Origin: DASQZT01 sp963728965
GTDB taxonomy: Bacteria > Acidobacteriota > Terriglobia > Bryobacterales > Bryobacteraceae
DNA: 64,000 bases
NCBI GenBank assembly: GCA_963728965.1
Contig: CAVSMH010000006.1
Span: 62,001 to 126,000 of the forward strand
Direction of reading: 5' to 3'
The stretch's first letter is position 1. Each line of letters begins with the position of its first letter. A program made the position numbers and the translations under genes. The notes beneath the pieces were generated by a model. The model searched no databases and was not told the origin of the DNA. It was given only the letters and a program-made list of their open reading frames with translations. Positions 43,706 to 52,450 of this stretch are shown here, piece after piece.

Positions 43706-45928
43706 TCAGAACCGGAACAGGTAGCTCAGCTTCACAAAAATCTGCCGCCCTGTATTCATGTCCGGGAATCCGGTGAGCCGCAGATAGGGCGGCCGCGACG
43801 GATCGAGCAGCAGGTTCTCGTAAATATCGGTGTAGCCGACATAGAGCGCCGTACCGGGATGCAGAAGGTAGGTCACCAGAAGGTCGGCGCCGATGCGGCG
43901 GGTGCGGTCGAGGCTCACCAGAGAGGCGTTGGGCAGCACTGCATTGTAGTCGAGAATGGCGCGGAACGAAAGCTCGCGCGTCAGCTGGTAATTCAGCTTG
44001 GAGCGCGCGATGTGGTTGGTGTAGATCGAGGGCGCGCCGTTGCGGGCGTGGAGACGGCTGAGGATGTAGGTCTCGTCCAGGCGCAGGCGCGGCGTGGGCC
44101 GCAGGGTCACTCCCAGGTCCGCTTTCTGACTGTTGCCCAGGAACGGCCGATACTCCTCGGCCGGGTAGTAGTTCACACCGGTGCCGTGCGCGAGGGTTCC
44201 GGTGAGCGCCAGCCACTTATACCATTCGCTGTTGAACACGTAGTTGTTGGTGTGGCCGCGAAATCCATAACCTCGATAGAGTTCGAACCACTCGCCGCGG
44301 CTCACGGTCATGGTCGTGAGGTGGCGGAACTCCATGTTCCACTCCAGGTCCGCCTCCCAGTCTTGTGCGCGCCCGGTGCGGTCCCAGTTACCGAGCGCAA
44401 CGACGGCCGGTCCGAAGTTGATCAGGGTCCGGTTCTCGCGCCAGAATCTGTAGCCGGCACGGTTCTTGAACTCGCGAATATCGACGCGCGGAATGTAGCC
44501 CAGATCGGCGCGGAAGCCGGGGCTCCGGTCGGTGTAGGAGCTGTAGTATTGCAGCTTGCGAGTGGTGCGGCTGAGCTTGGCATAATAGGAATTCCCCGAG
44601 AAGTCTCTGCCGTCGGGCGCCCGCGTCTGCGAGGTGACCGCCTGTCCGTCGAAAAACCAGTCGCGCGCGAAATGCAGCCGGGTGTCGAGCGCCTCCACGC
44701 GGTTGTACCCCGACGCCCATTCGCGATCGGTACCGAAGAACCGCAGGTGCGAATCCGTGAGGAAGTCCCGCTGCATACTGACGACGGTGCCGGTAGCGCG
44801 GCTGCCATGCAGGGGATCGTCCTCCCTCGCCAGTTTGCCGGGCGCGCGATCGTCGGCCGCGAGCACGCCGATGGCCCATCGTCCGATCTTGCCGGTGAGG
44901 CGGACACCGTATTCCGGATCGACGATGCGGCGCGAAAAGAACAGCGATTGCGGAGTCGTGAAGTACGACGCGTTCTCCATGAAGAACGGCCGCTGCTCCG
45001 GAAAGAACACCTCGTACCGCTGGTTGACGGTCACCTGCGGCTCGTCCGACTCCACCTGGCTGAAGTCCGGGTTCAACGTCAGGTCCAGCGTGAGCGCGTC
45101 CTTGATGACCGTCTTGGTGTCGAGTCCGGCGCGGCGGCCGTTCTCCCTGGCGATTCGCGGAATCACGCCCGCCGGCTGGTCCAGATAACGCGACCTCGAC
45201 AGCAGCCCGTACGGCATGAACTGCACGTTGCGGCCCGGCGAGATATTCTCCAGCCCGTCCATATGGCCGAACTGCGCCACGAACTGGGGCAGCCTCCGAC
45301 GCGTGATCGCGGGCCACATCGAAAACTCGTTGTTGCGCTGGATGAAGCGCCCCAACATGATGCCCCACTTCTGTTTCGGCGCGTCGGGGAAGCGGAGCGT
45401 CTTGAACGGAATCGAGATCAGCACCACGTAGCCGTCCCCGGTGATGCGGGCCTCCGAGTACCAGAGGCCCTCCCAGCTGAAGTCGTCGCCGTACCCGTCG
45501 GTGGTGATGCCGTCAAGTTGAATGGCGTAAGGGTTCACGTCGAACCAGTACGCATGGCGGTGATCGTGAAACGTGTCGATATTGATGGTGATGCGATCGT
45601 CGGTGAGGATTTGCTTGCGCTTGGCGACGCGCGCGCGGATCAACGCCGGATCGTCTTTGGCGATGAAAGCGACGTACAGTTTCTCGCTGTCATAAGAGAG
45701 CAACGCGATGGTGGGCTGGCTCACGGGGGCGCCGTCGCCCGGGTCCATCTGGCGGAAATCGGTGACGGTGAGTTCCGCCTCGCGGGGCGTGCCGGAGAGA
45801 AAATCCTCGAGTTTCGGCGCCCGGGATACCCGCGGAATCGTGAGGGTGGGCGCCTCATCGGGCTGGGCCAAACCAACCGCGTGGCTGAGCAGCAGTAGAA
45901 AGAGAGGGGAAACTCTGTTAGCCCGCAA
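43706..45928 (-). CDS. DUF5916 outer-membrane protein with CBM9-like N-terminal domain
   Basis: 740 residues. A signal peptide (1-21, ends GLAQ) is followed by a CBM9/DOMON-like beta sandwich (about 30-220; YDSEKLYVAFIAKDD, DRITINIDTFHDHRHAYWFDVNP), and the rest is a beta-barrel type DUF5916 domain with many aromatic strands and a terminal FVKLSYLFRF, which has the C-terminal Phe of outer-membrane proteins. Function unknown; possibly polysaccharide binding or uptake. The start codon is TTG at 45928. Only 30 bp separate it from the GH88 gene upstream. Confidence 0.85.
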   Translation of the reverse strand: MRANRVSPLFLLLLSHAVGLAQPDEAPTLTIPRVSRAPKLEDFLSGTPREAELTVTDFRQMDPGDGAPVSQPTIALLSYDSEKLYVAFIAKDDPALIRARVAKRKQILTDDRITINIDTFHDHRHAYWFDVNPYAIQLDGITTDGYGDDFSWEGLWYSEARITGDGYVVLISIPFKTLRFPDAPKQKWGIMLGRFIQRNNEFSMWPAITRRRLPQFVAQFGHMDGLENISPGRNVQFMPYGLLSRSRYLDQPAGVIPRIARENGRRAGLDTKTVIKDALTLDLTLNPDFSQVESDEPQVTVNQRYEVFFPEQRPFFMENASYFTTPQSLFFSRRIVDPEYGVRLTGKIGRWAIGVLAADDRAPGKLAREDDPLHGSRATGTVVSMQRDFLTDSHLRFFGTDREWASGYNRVEALDTRLHFARDWFFDGQAVTSQTRAPDGRDFSGNSYYAKLSRTTRKLQYYSSYTDRSPGFRADLGYIPRVDIREFKNRAGYRFWRENRTLINFGPAVVALGNWDRTGRAQDWEADLEWNMEFRHLTTMTVSRGEWFELYRGYGFRGHTNNYVFNSEWYKWLALTGTLAHGTGVNYYPAEEYRPFLGNSQKADLGVTLRPTPRLRLDETYILSRLHARNGAPSIYTNHIARSKLNYQLTRELSFRAILDYNAVLPNASLVSLDRTRRIGADLLVTYLLHPGTALYVGYTDIYENLLLDPSRPPYLRLTGFPDMNTGRQIFVKLSYLFRF

Positions 45929-45958
45929 CCCTCATGATGGCAACCGTCACGCATCGGG

Positions 45959-47257
45959 TCAAGTCCAGAACTTCAGGTACGGCCCGGCCCCCGCCACGCG
46001 CAGCAGATACAAGCCGAGCTCCCGGGCGTGATAGTCGCCCCACATCGACGATTCGCCGGCGCCGGCTGCCCACCCGTTCGGCCGATGGTAAACCGAGTGG
46101 AGAATCAGCCCCTGGTGCGCCGGGTCGAGGCTCAGATAGGGCTCGTCGAAGAGCGCGTTGCACACGGCCAGGCCCGCCTGCCAGTAGCGCTGGTCATTGA
46201 GCCGGCGTCCCAACCGCAGCAGCCCTTGCGCGGCAATGGCCGCCGCGGAGCTGTCCGCCGGTTCGGCGGTATTCCAGGGATCGATCGGCCGGTCGTGCCC
46301 GGTGATGCCCGGCGCCCCGGTGTCCCAGTACGGGATTCCATCGGGCGGCGTGTTTTCGATATAGAAATCGCAGGTGGCGCGCGCGGCTTGCTCCATCCAC
46401 GGCAGCACCTCTTCCTGGTTGGGGAGGGTATCGAAGAACTCCAGCATCTCGGCGAATCCGCACATCGCCCAGGCCAGCCCGCGCGTCCAGGTGGTGAACG
46501 GCGAGTAACCCTGCTGCGAGTTGGGGCAGCGGTAGTTGCCGTCGTTGACGTTGAAGATGCTCTCGTGCGCCACGCGGCCGCGCACGTCGAAGGCATCGCG
46601 GCCCTCACCGTAGTAGACGGAATACATCGCCGTGGCGCGCGCGTGGGCGATGGCGCGCTCCAACAGCGAAATCCGCCGGTCGTTCTCGCCCATGAGCACG
46701 TGGCCCAGGCGGTGGCTCACCAGCAGCGCCCGCAAGGTCCGCACCGTGTCCACAAACAGGGAGTGCGGTCCGTTGAACGAATAGATGTAGCCGCCGCCGG
46801 CAGCCGTCCGCGACCAGCGCGCCGCCTGCACCGCGCCCGAGCACTTCAGCGCCATCTCGTAAAAGCGCCGCTCCCAATCGTTCTCCGGGATGCGCCCCTC
46901 CGCCATCAGACGGAGCAGGTTCCCGTAGGTGCTTACGTTGTTGAAGCCGTGATCGTGGACTCCCGTGTGGGTCACGTGCGAAGCCATCAGCGACACGGTT
47001 CTTTCCCGCCCGATTTCGAGAAACTCCCGCTCCCCGGTGGCATCGAACTGGAGGAGCGCCGAGCCAAACTGAAAGCCCTGCGTCCACTCCGTCCATCCGC
47101 GGCTGGTGTAGCGGCCGGCGGCGGTGATCACGGGCGAGCCCTGGGACGCCGCCCAGGTATCTTCAATCGAGCGAATCTTGGCGGCGGATAGATCGAACAT
47201 CCGCCGCACTTTGGGCGCGAGCGCCGCCGGCGTCAGGTCAGATTGCGTGGGGATCAT
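45959..47257 (-). CDS. Glycoside hydrolase family 88 (unsaturated glucuronyl hydrolase-like)
   Basis: 432 residues, no signal peptide. The (alpha/alpha)6-barrel motifs of GH88 are visible: RGWTEWTQGFQFG, HVTHTGVHDHGFNNVSTYGN with the catalytic Asp region, SFNGPHSLFVDT, and DPWNTAEPADSSAAAIAAQG with the second Asp. Enzymes of this family hydrolyse unsaturated uronic-acid oligosaccharides released by polysaccharide lyases, in the cytoplasm or periplasm. It is the first gene of the minus-strand run (GH88, DUF5916, Gfo/Idh). The start ATG at 47257 is preferred; the open frame upstream has no homology. Confidence 0.9.
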   Translation of the reverse strand: MIPTQSDLTPAALAPKVRRMFDLSAAKIRSIEDTWAASQGSPVITAAGRYTSRGWTEWTQGFQFGSALLQFDATGEREFLEIGRERTVSLMASHVTHTGVHDHGFNNVSTYGNLLRLMAEGRIPENDWERRFYEMALKCSGAVQAARWSRTAAGGGYIYSFNGPHSLFVDTVRTLRALLVSHRLGHVLMGENDRRISLLERAIAHARATAMYSVYYGEGRDAFDVRGRVAHESIFNVNDGNYRCPNSQQGYSPFTTWTRGLAWAMCGFAEMLEFFDTLPNQEEVLPWMEQAARATCDFYIENTPPDGIPYWDTGAPGITGHDRPIDPWNTAEPADSSAAAIAAQGLLRLGRRLNDQRYWQAGLAVCNALFDEPYLSLDPAHQGLILHSVYHRPNGWAAGAGESSMWGDYHARELGLYLLRVAGAGPYLKFWT

Positions 47258-47388
47258 CCACCACAATCTTACCTTCCGGCATACATCCCCCACGGCACCC
47301 GCCGCGAGCCGGTCAATGCCACGGCCGGGCCCGCGCCTTTGGTCTGAATTCGCGTGGCGGGGTTCGGATACAATCGAATCTGGTATCA

Positions 47389-48063
47389 ATGCAGACCATC
47401 CTGGTCATCGACGACGACGAGAGCCTGCGCGACACGATTGGTTTGATGCTGGAACAGGAGGGGTTTCGGGCGGTGCAGGCGGGCGACGGGCGGGCCGGAT
47501 TCGAAAAGGCCGTCACTCTCAAGCCGGACCTGGTCCTGGTCGATCTGCGTCTGCCCGGGATGAGCGGAACCGAAATCTGCAAGCAGTTGCGCGCGGCCCA
47601 AGTGCCGACGCCGATCATTGTGCTCAGCGCCGTGGGCGACGAAGTCGATAAGGTCCTGCTGCTCGAAATCGGCGCCGACGACTACGTGGTCAAGCCCTTC
47701 GGAACCCGCGAGTTGATGGCACGCATTCGCGCCGTGCTGCGCCGCTCCTCGGCCGACGCCCGCAAAGTCGTCCACTTCTCCGATACCGAGGTCGATTTCG
47801 AACGGCGCCTGGTCCGGCGCAAGGGAGAAGAACTGAAGATCACCCCGGCCGAATACAACCTGCTCTGCTATTTCTTACATAACCCCGACCGCCCGCTCAC
47901 CCGCGATATGATCCTGAATTCCGTCTGGGGCTACGAGTTCTTTCCCAATACGCGCACCGTGGACGCGCACGTCGTCAAGCTGCGGCAGAAACTGGAACCG
48001 GAGCCCAACACTCCGCGTCATTTCCTAACCGTTCACGGTGTCGGGTACCGTTTCGTGCCGTAG
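47389..48063 (+). CDS. OmpR/PhoB-type response regulator
   Basis: 224 residues. Receiver domain (1-120) with acidic pocket DDDES, phospho-acceptor Asp52 in LVDLRLPG, and Lys in YVVKPFG. The C-terminal winged helix (about 130-224) has TPAEYNLLCYFLHNPDRPLTRD and the recognition region RTVDAHVVKLRQKL with GVGYRFVP at the end. Similar in layout to KdpE. It is the first gene of a five-gene operon and probably pairs with the sensor kinase encoded about 2.5 kb downstream. Confidence 0.93.
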   Translation: MQTILVIDDDESLRDTIGLMLEQEGFRAVQAGDGRAGFEKAVTLKPDLVLVDLRLPGMSGTEICKQLRAAQVPTPIIVLSAVGDEVDKVLLLEIGADDYVVKPFGTRELMARIRAVLRRSSADARKVVHFSDTEVDFERRLVRRKGEELKITPAEYNLLCYFLHNPDRPLTRDMILNSVWGYEFFPNTRTVDAHVVKLRQKLEPEPNTPRHFLTVHGVGYRFVP

Positions 48064-48094
48064 CGAGTGTTAAGGTTCGCCTCGTATAGGGTAC

Positions 48095-48562
48095 ATGCCC
48101 CAGTTTTTACAATGCATCGCCCGGCCAATAGTGGAAAATATCAAGATGCATCCGTTGGGCCAATCCGTGACAGGGGATCCTGGGGCGGTGCTGATTGTGG
48201 AGGACTCGGAAAACAGCGCGGTCATGCTCGAAATCGCGCTGCTCGGCATTCCCGGGGTTTCGGTTTTGCTGGCTTCATCGGGTGCCGAGGCGTTGCGCAT
48301 CCTGCAGAAGTCCGGGGCGGCCGTGCGGGCCATTGTGACCGATCTCAACATGCCGCGCATGGACGGGTTTGAAATGATTCGCAAGATCCGCGAAGATCGT
48401 ATCCTGTCGTCCACGCCGATCATCGTAGTCAGCGCCGATACCGACCCGGAAACGCCCGAGCGCATCGCCCTCCTTGGCGTGGATGCCTACTTCCCCAAAC
48501 CCTTCTCGCCGGCGCAAGTCCGGCGCAAGCTGGAGCAGATTCTCGATGGTAAGAGTCACTAG
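48095..48562 (+). CDS. Single-domain receiver protein
   Basis: 155 residues. A divergent N-terminal extension of about 30 residues precedes a CheY-like receiver: ILIVEDSEN-type start (VLIVEDSENS), phospho-acceptor Asp83 in VTDLNMPRMDG, Thr/Ser switch in VVSADTD, and Lys in FPKPFSP. No output domain, so it probably works as a phosphorelay or stand-alone signal protein. The start is uncertain; ATG at 48146 is an alternative that removes most of the extension. Its 3' end overlaps the following barrel gene by 17 bp, linking it to the operon. Confidence 0.85.
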   Translation: MPQFLQCIARPIVENIKMHPLGQSVTGDPGAVLIVEDSENSAVMLEIALLGIPGVSVLLASSGAEALRILQKSGAAVRAIVTDLNMPRMDGFEMIRKIREDRILSSTPIIVVSADTDPETPERIALLGVDAYFPKPFSPAQVRRKLEQILDGKSH

Positions 48563-49934
48563 GCTCGTTGCCCCGGTCCTCGTGCTATGGCCGATGTGGC
48601 TGGGGGCGCAGACGCAGCCCGAAATTGCCGCCATTCTGGAACGGCTCGACCGGCTCGAGCAGGAAAACCGCGTGCTGATCGACGAAGTTCGTGCGCTCCG
48701 CGCTCGCCTGGAAGGTGCGGAGATGACGAATCCCAAGCCGCTGCCTGGCGGCGAGCCGGCGGCGCGCGCGGTACCCACCGAGCCGGAAGCCGCGCCCGCT
48801 CCAACCATCGAAGAGAGGCTCGACATTCAAGACCAGCGCATCGCCGAGCAGGCACAAACGAAGGTCGAAGCATCGCAACGCTTTCCCATTCGGATTGCCG
48901 GGATGGCGGTCTTCAACGCGTATTCCAATTCACGGACGGCGGGTGGAGCGGAATATCCGGTGACGGGCTCCCCTCCGGACGTGCGCAGCGCCGGAGCGAC
49001 CTTTCGCCAGACGATCCTCGGCCTTGAATTTCGCGGGCCTTCCACCTTTTGGGGAGGCACCGTGCATGGCTCCGTGTTTATGGACTTTCTGGGCGGAACG
49101 AGCAACCGGGAAATCCGCCTGCGCACCGGATCGATCCAGCTCGATTGGAAATCCCGCAGCCTGATGGTGGGAATGGAGAAGCCCATCTTTAATCCGCGGG
49201 AACCGAGTTCGCTGGCACAATTGGCAGTTTCGCCGCTCACCGGCGCGGGCAACCTCTGGCTATGGCTGCCGCAGGTGCGTGTGGAGCAGGATTTTGCATT
49301 CACCCGGAGCACCGGCCTGCGCGCCCAATTGGGCGTGATCCAGACGCGCGAGTTCGGTCCATACCCGGGCGACAATCCGTTCACGGGAACGGTGGAAGCC
49401 GCGAGGCCCGGATTGGAAGGACGTTTCGAGGTGTTCCACAAGCTGGATGACGAGCGGCGATTGGAATTTGCGCCCGGTTTTCACACCAGCACGACCCACG
49501 TCAACGGCCGCTCGGTGGCGTCGCAGGTCTTTTCGATGGACTGGTTCTGCAATCCGTGGCGGCGCCTGGAACTGAGCGGCGCTTTTTACAACGGCCAGAA
49601 CGTCGCCCCGCTCGGCGAAGGATACCAGCAGGGGTTCGGCATTTATTACGGCCGGCCGGAACCGGTCGGCAGCCGCGGCGGGTGGGCGCAGCTCACCGTG
49701 CATACCCTGCCGCGCCTCGATGTTCACTTGTTTTCCGGACAGCAGGACGACACCAATTCCGAACTCGACACCGGCCGGATCGGGAAGAACCTCCTGTTCG
49801 GCGGCAATCTCTATTACCGGCTGGCGCCGAACGTGATTTTCGCCCTGGAAACCACGCAACTGCGAACCGTGTTCATCGGACAGCCGCTTCGGCTGAACAA
49901 TCACTATGATGTGGCGCTGGCTTATCTTTTTTAG
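48546..49934 (+). CDS. Outer-membrane beta-barrel protein with N-terminal coiled coil (DcaP-like)
   Basis: 462 residues. Signal peptide (about 1-22, ends LGAQ), then a coiled-coil segment IAAILERLDRLEQENRVLID, a proline/alanine linker, and a long beta-barrel region with alternating aromatic strands to the end VALAYLF. DcaP-like trimeric porins have the same arrangement of an N-terminal coiled coil and a barrel. It would form a pore for anionic or aromatic solutes. The ATG at 48546 lies within the preceding receiver gene; the cupredoxin gene in turn starts within its own 3' end (29-bp overlap). Confidence 0.75.
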   Translation: MVRVTRLVAPVLVLWPMWLGAQTQPEIAAILERLDRLEQENRVLIDEVRALRARLEGAEMTNPKPLPGGEPAARAVPTEPEAAPAPTIEERLDIQDQRIAEQAQTKVEASQRFPIRIAGMAVFNAYSNSRTAGGAEYPVTGSPPDVRSAGATFRQTILGLEFRGPSTFWGGTVHGSVFMDFLGGTSNREIRLRTGSIQLDWKSRSLMVGMEKPIFNPREPSSLAQLAVSPLTGAGNLWLWLPQVRVEQDFAFTRSTGLRAQLGVIQTREFGPYPGDNPFTGTVEAARPGLEGRFEVFHKLDDERRLEFAPGFHTSTTHVNGRSVASQVFSMDWFCNPWRRLELSGAFYNGQNVAPLGEGYQQGFGIYYGRPEPVGSRGGWAQLTVHTLPRLDVHLFSGQQDDTNSELDTGRIGKNLLFGGNLYYRLAPNVIFALETTQLRTVFIGQPLRLNNHYDVALAYLF

Positions 49935-50622
49935 TTGTGGACTCTGGGCCGGCGCACCGCAGCGAGGCGCCGTTTCCGGCCTGGTGGAGATCACCAATTC
50001 GCATGAGCCGGCGGTGCGTCGCAACAAGGATTATCGGGGGGTGGTGCTCTGGCTGGAGCCGGTGGACCGCGGCGCGGTTGCGACGCCGGTTCCCAAACGC
50101 GAGCGGATGATCCAGAAAGACAAACACTTCCTGCCGCACGTGATGGCGGTGCCGGTAGGCAGCACGGTGGAATTTCCGAACCTGGACCCCATCTATCACA
50201 ACGCTTTTTCGAATTTCAGCGGGCAGCAGTTCGATACCGGGCTCTACAAGCCGGGAACGTCGAAGAGCTACGTCCTGCGGCACACCGGTATCATGCGGAT
50301 CTTCTGCAATATTCATCCGACGATGAACGCCATTATTGCGGTGCTGCCCACGCCCTATTACGCCACGACCGATGCCAAGGGACACTTCACCATTGCAAAC
50401 GTGCCGCCGGGCGAATACCAGTTGCGGATTTTCCATGAGCGGTCGCTCCCCGACGTGCTGCGGTTTCTGGAGCGCCGGATCACGGTGCCCGACGGGGGAT
50501 TGCGCCTGCCGCTGATTTCGATCTCCGAGACCGGCTACACTCCCGCGCCCCACCTGAACAAGTACGGCCGTGAGTACGCGCCGGTGGCCAACGACAGCGC
50601 CTATCCGGGAGCGCAAAAATGA
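49906..50622 (+). CDS. Secreted cupredoxin-like protein (methylamine utilisation protein-like)
   Basis: 238 residues with a short signal peptide (to about residue 16). The type 1 copper ligands are present: His98 in YHNAFS and Cys134/His137/Met140 in FCNIHPTMN, the plastocyanin/azurin loop. A carboxypeptidase-regulatory-like beta sandwich follows (GHFTIANVPPGEYQLRIFHE). Proteins of this kind are often annotated as methylamine utilisation proteins and are thought to shuttle electrons or bind copper in the periplasm. It overlaps the barrel gene upstream (29 bp) and the sensor kinase gene downstream (ATGA), so it belongs to one transcription unit with the two-component system. Confidence 0.85.
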   Translation: MMWRWLIFFSCGLWAGAPQRGAVSGLVEITNSHEPAVRRNKDYRGVVLWLEPVDRGAVATPVPKRERMIQKDKHFLPHVMAVPVGSTVEFPNLDPIYHNAFSNFSGQQFDTGLYKPGTSKSYVLRHTGIMRIFCNIHPTMNAIIAVLPTPYYATTDAKGHFTIANVPPGEYQLRIFHERSLPDVLRFLERRITVPDGGLRLPLISISETGYTPAPHLNKYGREYAPVANDSAYPGAQK

Positions 50623-52391
50623 GGCTGCTGCGGGTTTCCCGCCTCTCGCTGCTTTGGAAAATCCTGCTTTCGACGACCGTAGCCGTAACCGCGGTGTTCT
50701 TCATTACCGGACAGATTCTGCTGCACCACATCAACCAGACCATGTGGGACGGCTTGGAAGGAGAGGTGCAAAACAGTTTCAGCGCATACGCGTCGTTGTT
50801 GCAGGCGCGCACCGAACTGCTGGCCTCCGTGAGCCGGTTGATGAGCACCATGAAGGAAGTGCGGCTGGCCTTCAGCACGGGCGACCGCGCCACCATCCAG
50901 GACTCGGCGAGCGAGCTGTGGTCGAAGGTGTCGAACTATAACGCCCTGTTCCTGGTGACCGATCCGCGCGGGCAGGTGATCACTTCGTTGGGCGGCGTCA
51001 CCACGATTCCGCTCGAAAAGGGATTGAGCGTGGTTTCGGAGGCCGCCAGGAAGTTCCCGGAGCAATCCTCGGGATTCTTCGACAGCGGCGGCGAACTGTT
51101 CCACATTTCGATCACGCCCGTGTATCTGGACTCGATCCACGGGCAGGCGCTGCACAACGTGCTGGTAGCGGGCTATCACATGGATGCCCTGGTGGCGCAG
51201 GAGATGAAAGAGCGGACCAACAGCGATTACCTGTTCCTCACCCCGACAGGTGTGGTGGCTTCCACGTTGAGCCCGCGCGCGCGGGATGCGGTGGTCGCCA
51301 ATATCCGGAGGGCGCCCAAGTCGGAACGGGTGAGCGACGGCGTGGTGGAGTATGCCCGGCTCAACACTCCGCTGCTCGACATCGCCGGACGGCCGGTGGG
51401 CGAAATCTGCATTCTCCGCTCCTTCGAAGGCGCGCAACGGCGCATTGCCGGGCTGTACACCAATATCGTGCTGTTGTGGGGCCTGGCGGTGCTGGTGGGA
51501 TTCGCGCTCTCATACCTGCTGGCGCGGCGCATCGTGCAGCCGGTCAAGCAACTGGACCGCGCGGCGGCCGAGGTGGCGCGGCAGAACTATGCCATCGAGG
51601 TGGAGGTCGAAAGCGAAGACGAGATGGGCCGGCTCGCCCGCACCTTCAACGCCATGTGCGCGTCCATCCGTCAGGCGCGCGAAGACCTGATCCGGCAAGA
51701 GCGGATTTCGACTATCGGGCGGCTCTCCGGGTCGATCGTGCACGACTTGCGCAATCCGCTTGCCGCGATTTACGGGGGCGCGGAGATGCTGGTGGATGCC
51801 GACCTGCCACCCTCGCACGTCAAGCGCCTGGCGGGCAACATCTATCGTTCGTCGCGGAGGATCCAGGAACTGCTGCAGGATCTGCTGAATGTTTCGCGCG
51901 GGAAGACCTGCACGCCGGAATTGTGCCGTCTCCGCGAAGTCACCGCGGCGGCGTGCGAGTCGTTGGCCGCCACGGCGGAGGCGCAGGGTGTGACCGTCAC
52001 CCTGTCGATCCGCGCCGATCTGGAGGTGCCGCTCGACCGCAGCCGCATGGAGCGCGTGTTCGTCAACCTCGTGGCCAATGCCCTGGAAGCGATGCCGGGC
52101 GGCGGAGAAATCGAAATCTCGGCCGCGCTCGACAACGGCTCGGACTCCGTGCTGGTGGAGGTGAAGGATAACGGCCCGGGGATTGCGCCGGAGATCAAGG
52201 CCAAGCTGTTCCAGCCGTTCGTGAGCGCCGGCAAGAGGAACGGGCTGGGGCTGGGACTTGCTCTCACCCGGCAGACTGTAATCGAGCACGGCGGCGACAT
52301 GTGGGTGGAGTCCGAACCCGGTCGCGGGGCACGCTTCAGCATCCGCCTCCCCGGCGCCCAGGTGGTGCAGGCGCAGAGCCTCACGGCGTAG
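50619..52391 (+). CDS. Membrane sensor histidine kinase
   Basis: 590 residues. TM1 (about 12-32), a periplasmic sensor domain of about 250 residues with a Cache-like helix and sheet pattern, TM2 (about 283-303), HAMP (about 304-356), HisKA with phospho-acceptor His375 in SGSIVHDLRNPLAAI, and HATPase_c with N box NLVANALEAMPGG, G1 DNGPGIAP and G2 GLGLGLALT. It probably phosphorylates the OmpR-type regulator and/or receiver encoded upstream. The ATG at 50619 overlaps the cupredoxin stop. The periplasmic part has no recognisable metal-binding motif. Confidence 0.92.
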   Translation: MRLLRVSRLSLLWKILLSTTVAVTAVFFITGQILLHHINQTMWDGLEGEVQNSFSAYASLLQARTELLASVSRLMSTMKEVRLAFSTGDRATIQDSASELWSKVSNYNALFLVTDPRGQVITSLGGVTTIPLEKGLSVVSEAARKFPEQSSGFFDSGGELFHISITPVYLDSIHGQALHNVLVAGYHMDALVAQEMKERTNSDYLFLTPTGVVASTLSPRARDAVVANIRRAPKSERVSDGVVEYARLNTPLLDIAGRPVGEICILRSFEGAQRRIAGLYTNIVLLWGLAVLVGFALSYLLARRIVQPVKQLDRAAAEVARQNYAIEVEVESEDEMGRLARTFNAMCASIRQAREDLIRQERISTIGRLSGSIVHDLRNPLAAIYGGAEMLVDADLPPSHVKRLAGNIYRSSRRIQELLQDLLNVSRGKTCTPELCRLREVTAAACESLAATAEAQGVTVTLSIRADLEVPLDRSRMERVFVNLVANALEAMPGGGEIEISAALDNGSDSVLVEVKDNGPGIAPEIKAKLFQPFVSAGKRNGLGLGLALTRQTVIEHGGDMWVESEPGRGARFSIRLPGAQVVQAQSLTA

Positions 52392-52404
52392 GCGGCGCCC
52401 GCGA

Positions 52405-52428
52405 ACCCGGCCCCGTCGGGGTGTTTTT
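52405..52428 (+). terminator. Weak terminator after the kinase operon
   Basis: CCCC-GTC-GGGG with possible wobble extension, followed by TG and five T (52424-52428). The stem is short, so this is a moderate candidate. Confidence 0.4.
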
Positions 52429-52450
52429 GCGCGAACGCTTATACTGAGAT

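Noticed and set aside
43859..45898. 679-codon plus-strand open frame over the DUF5916 gene
   Set aside because: Mirror of the barrel gene; low-complexity composition and no domain.
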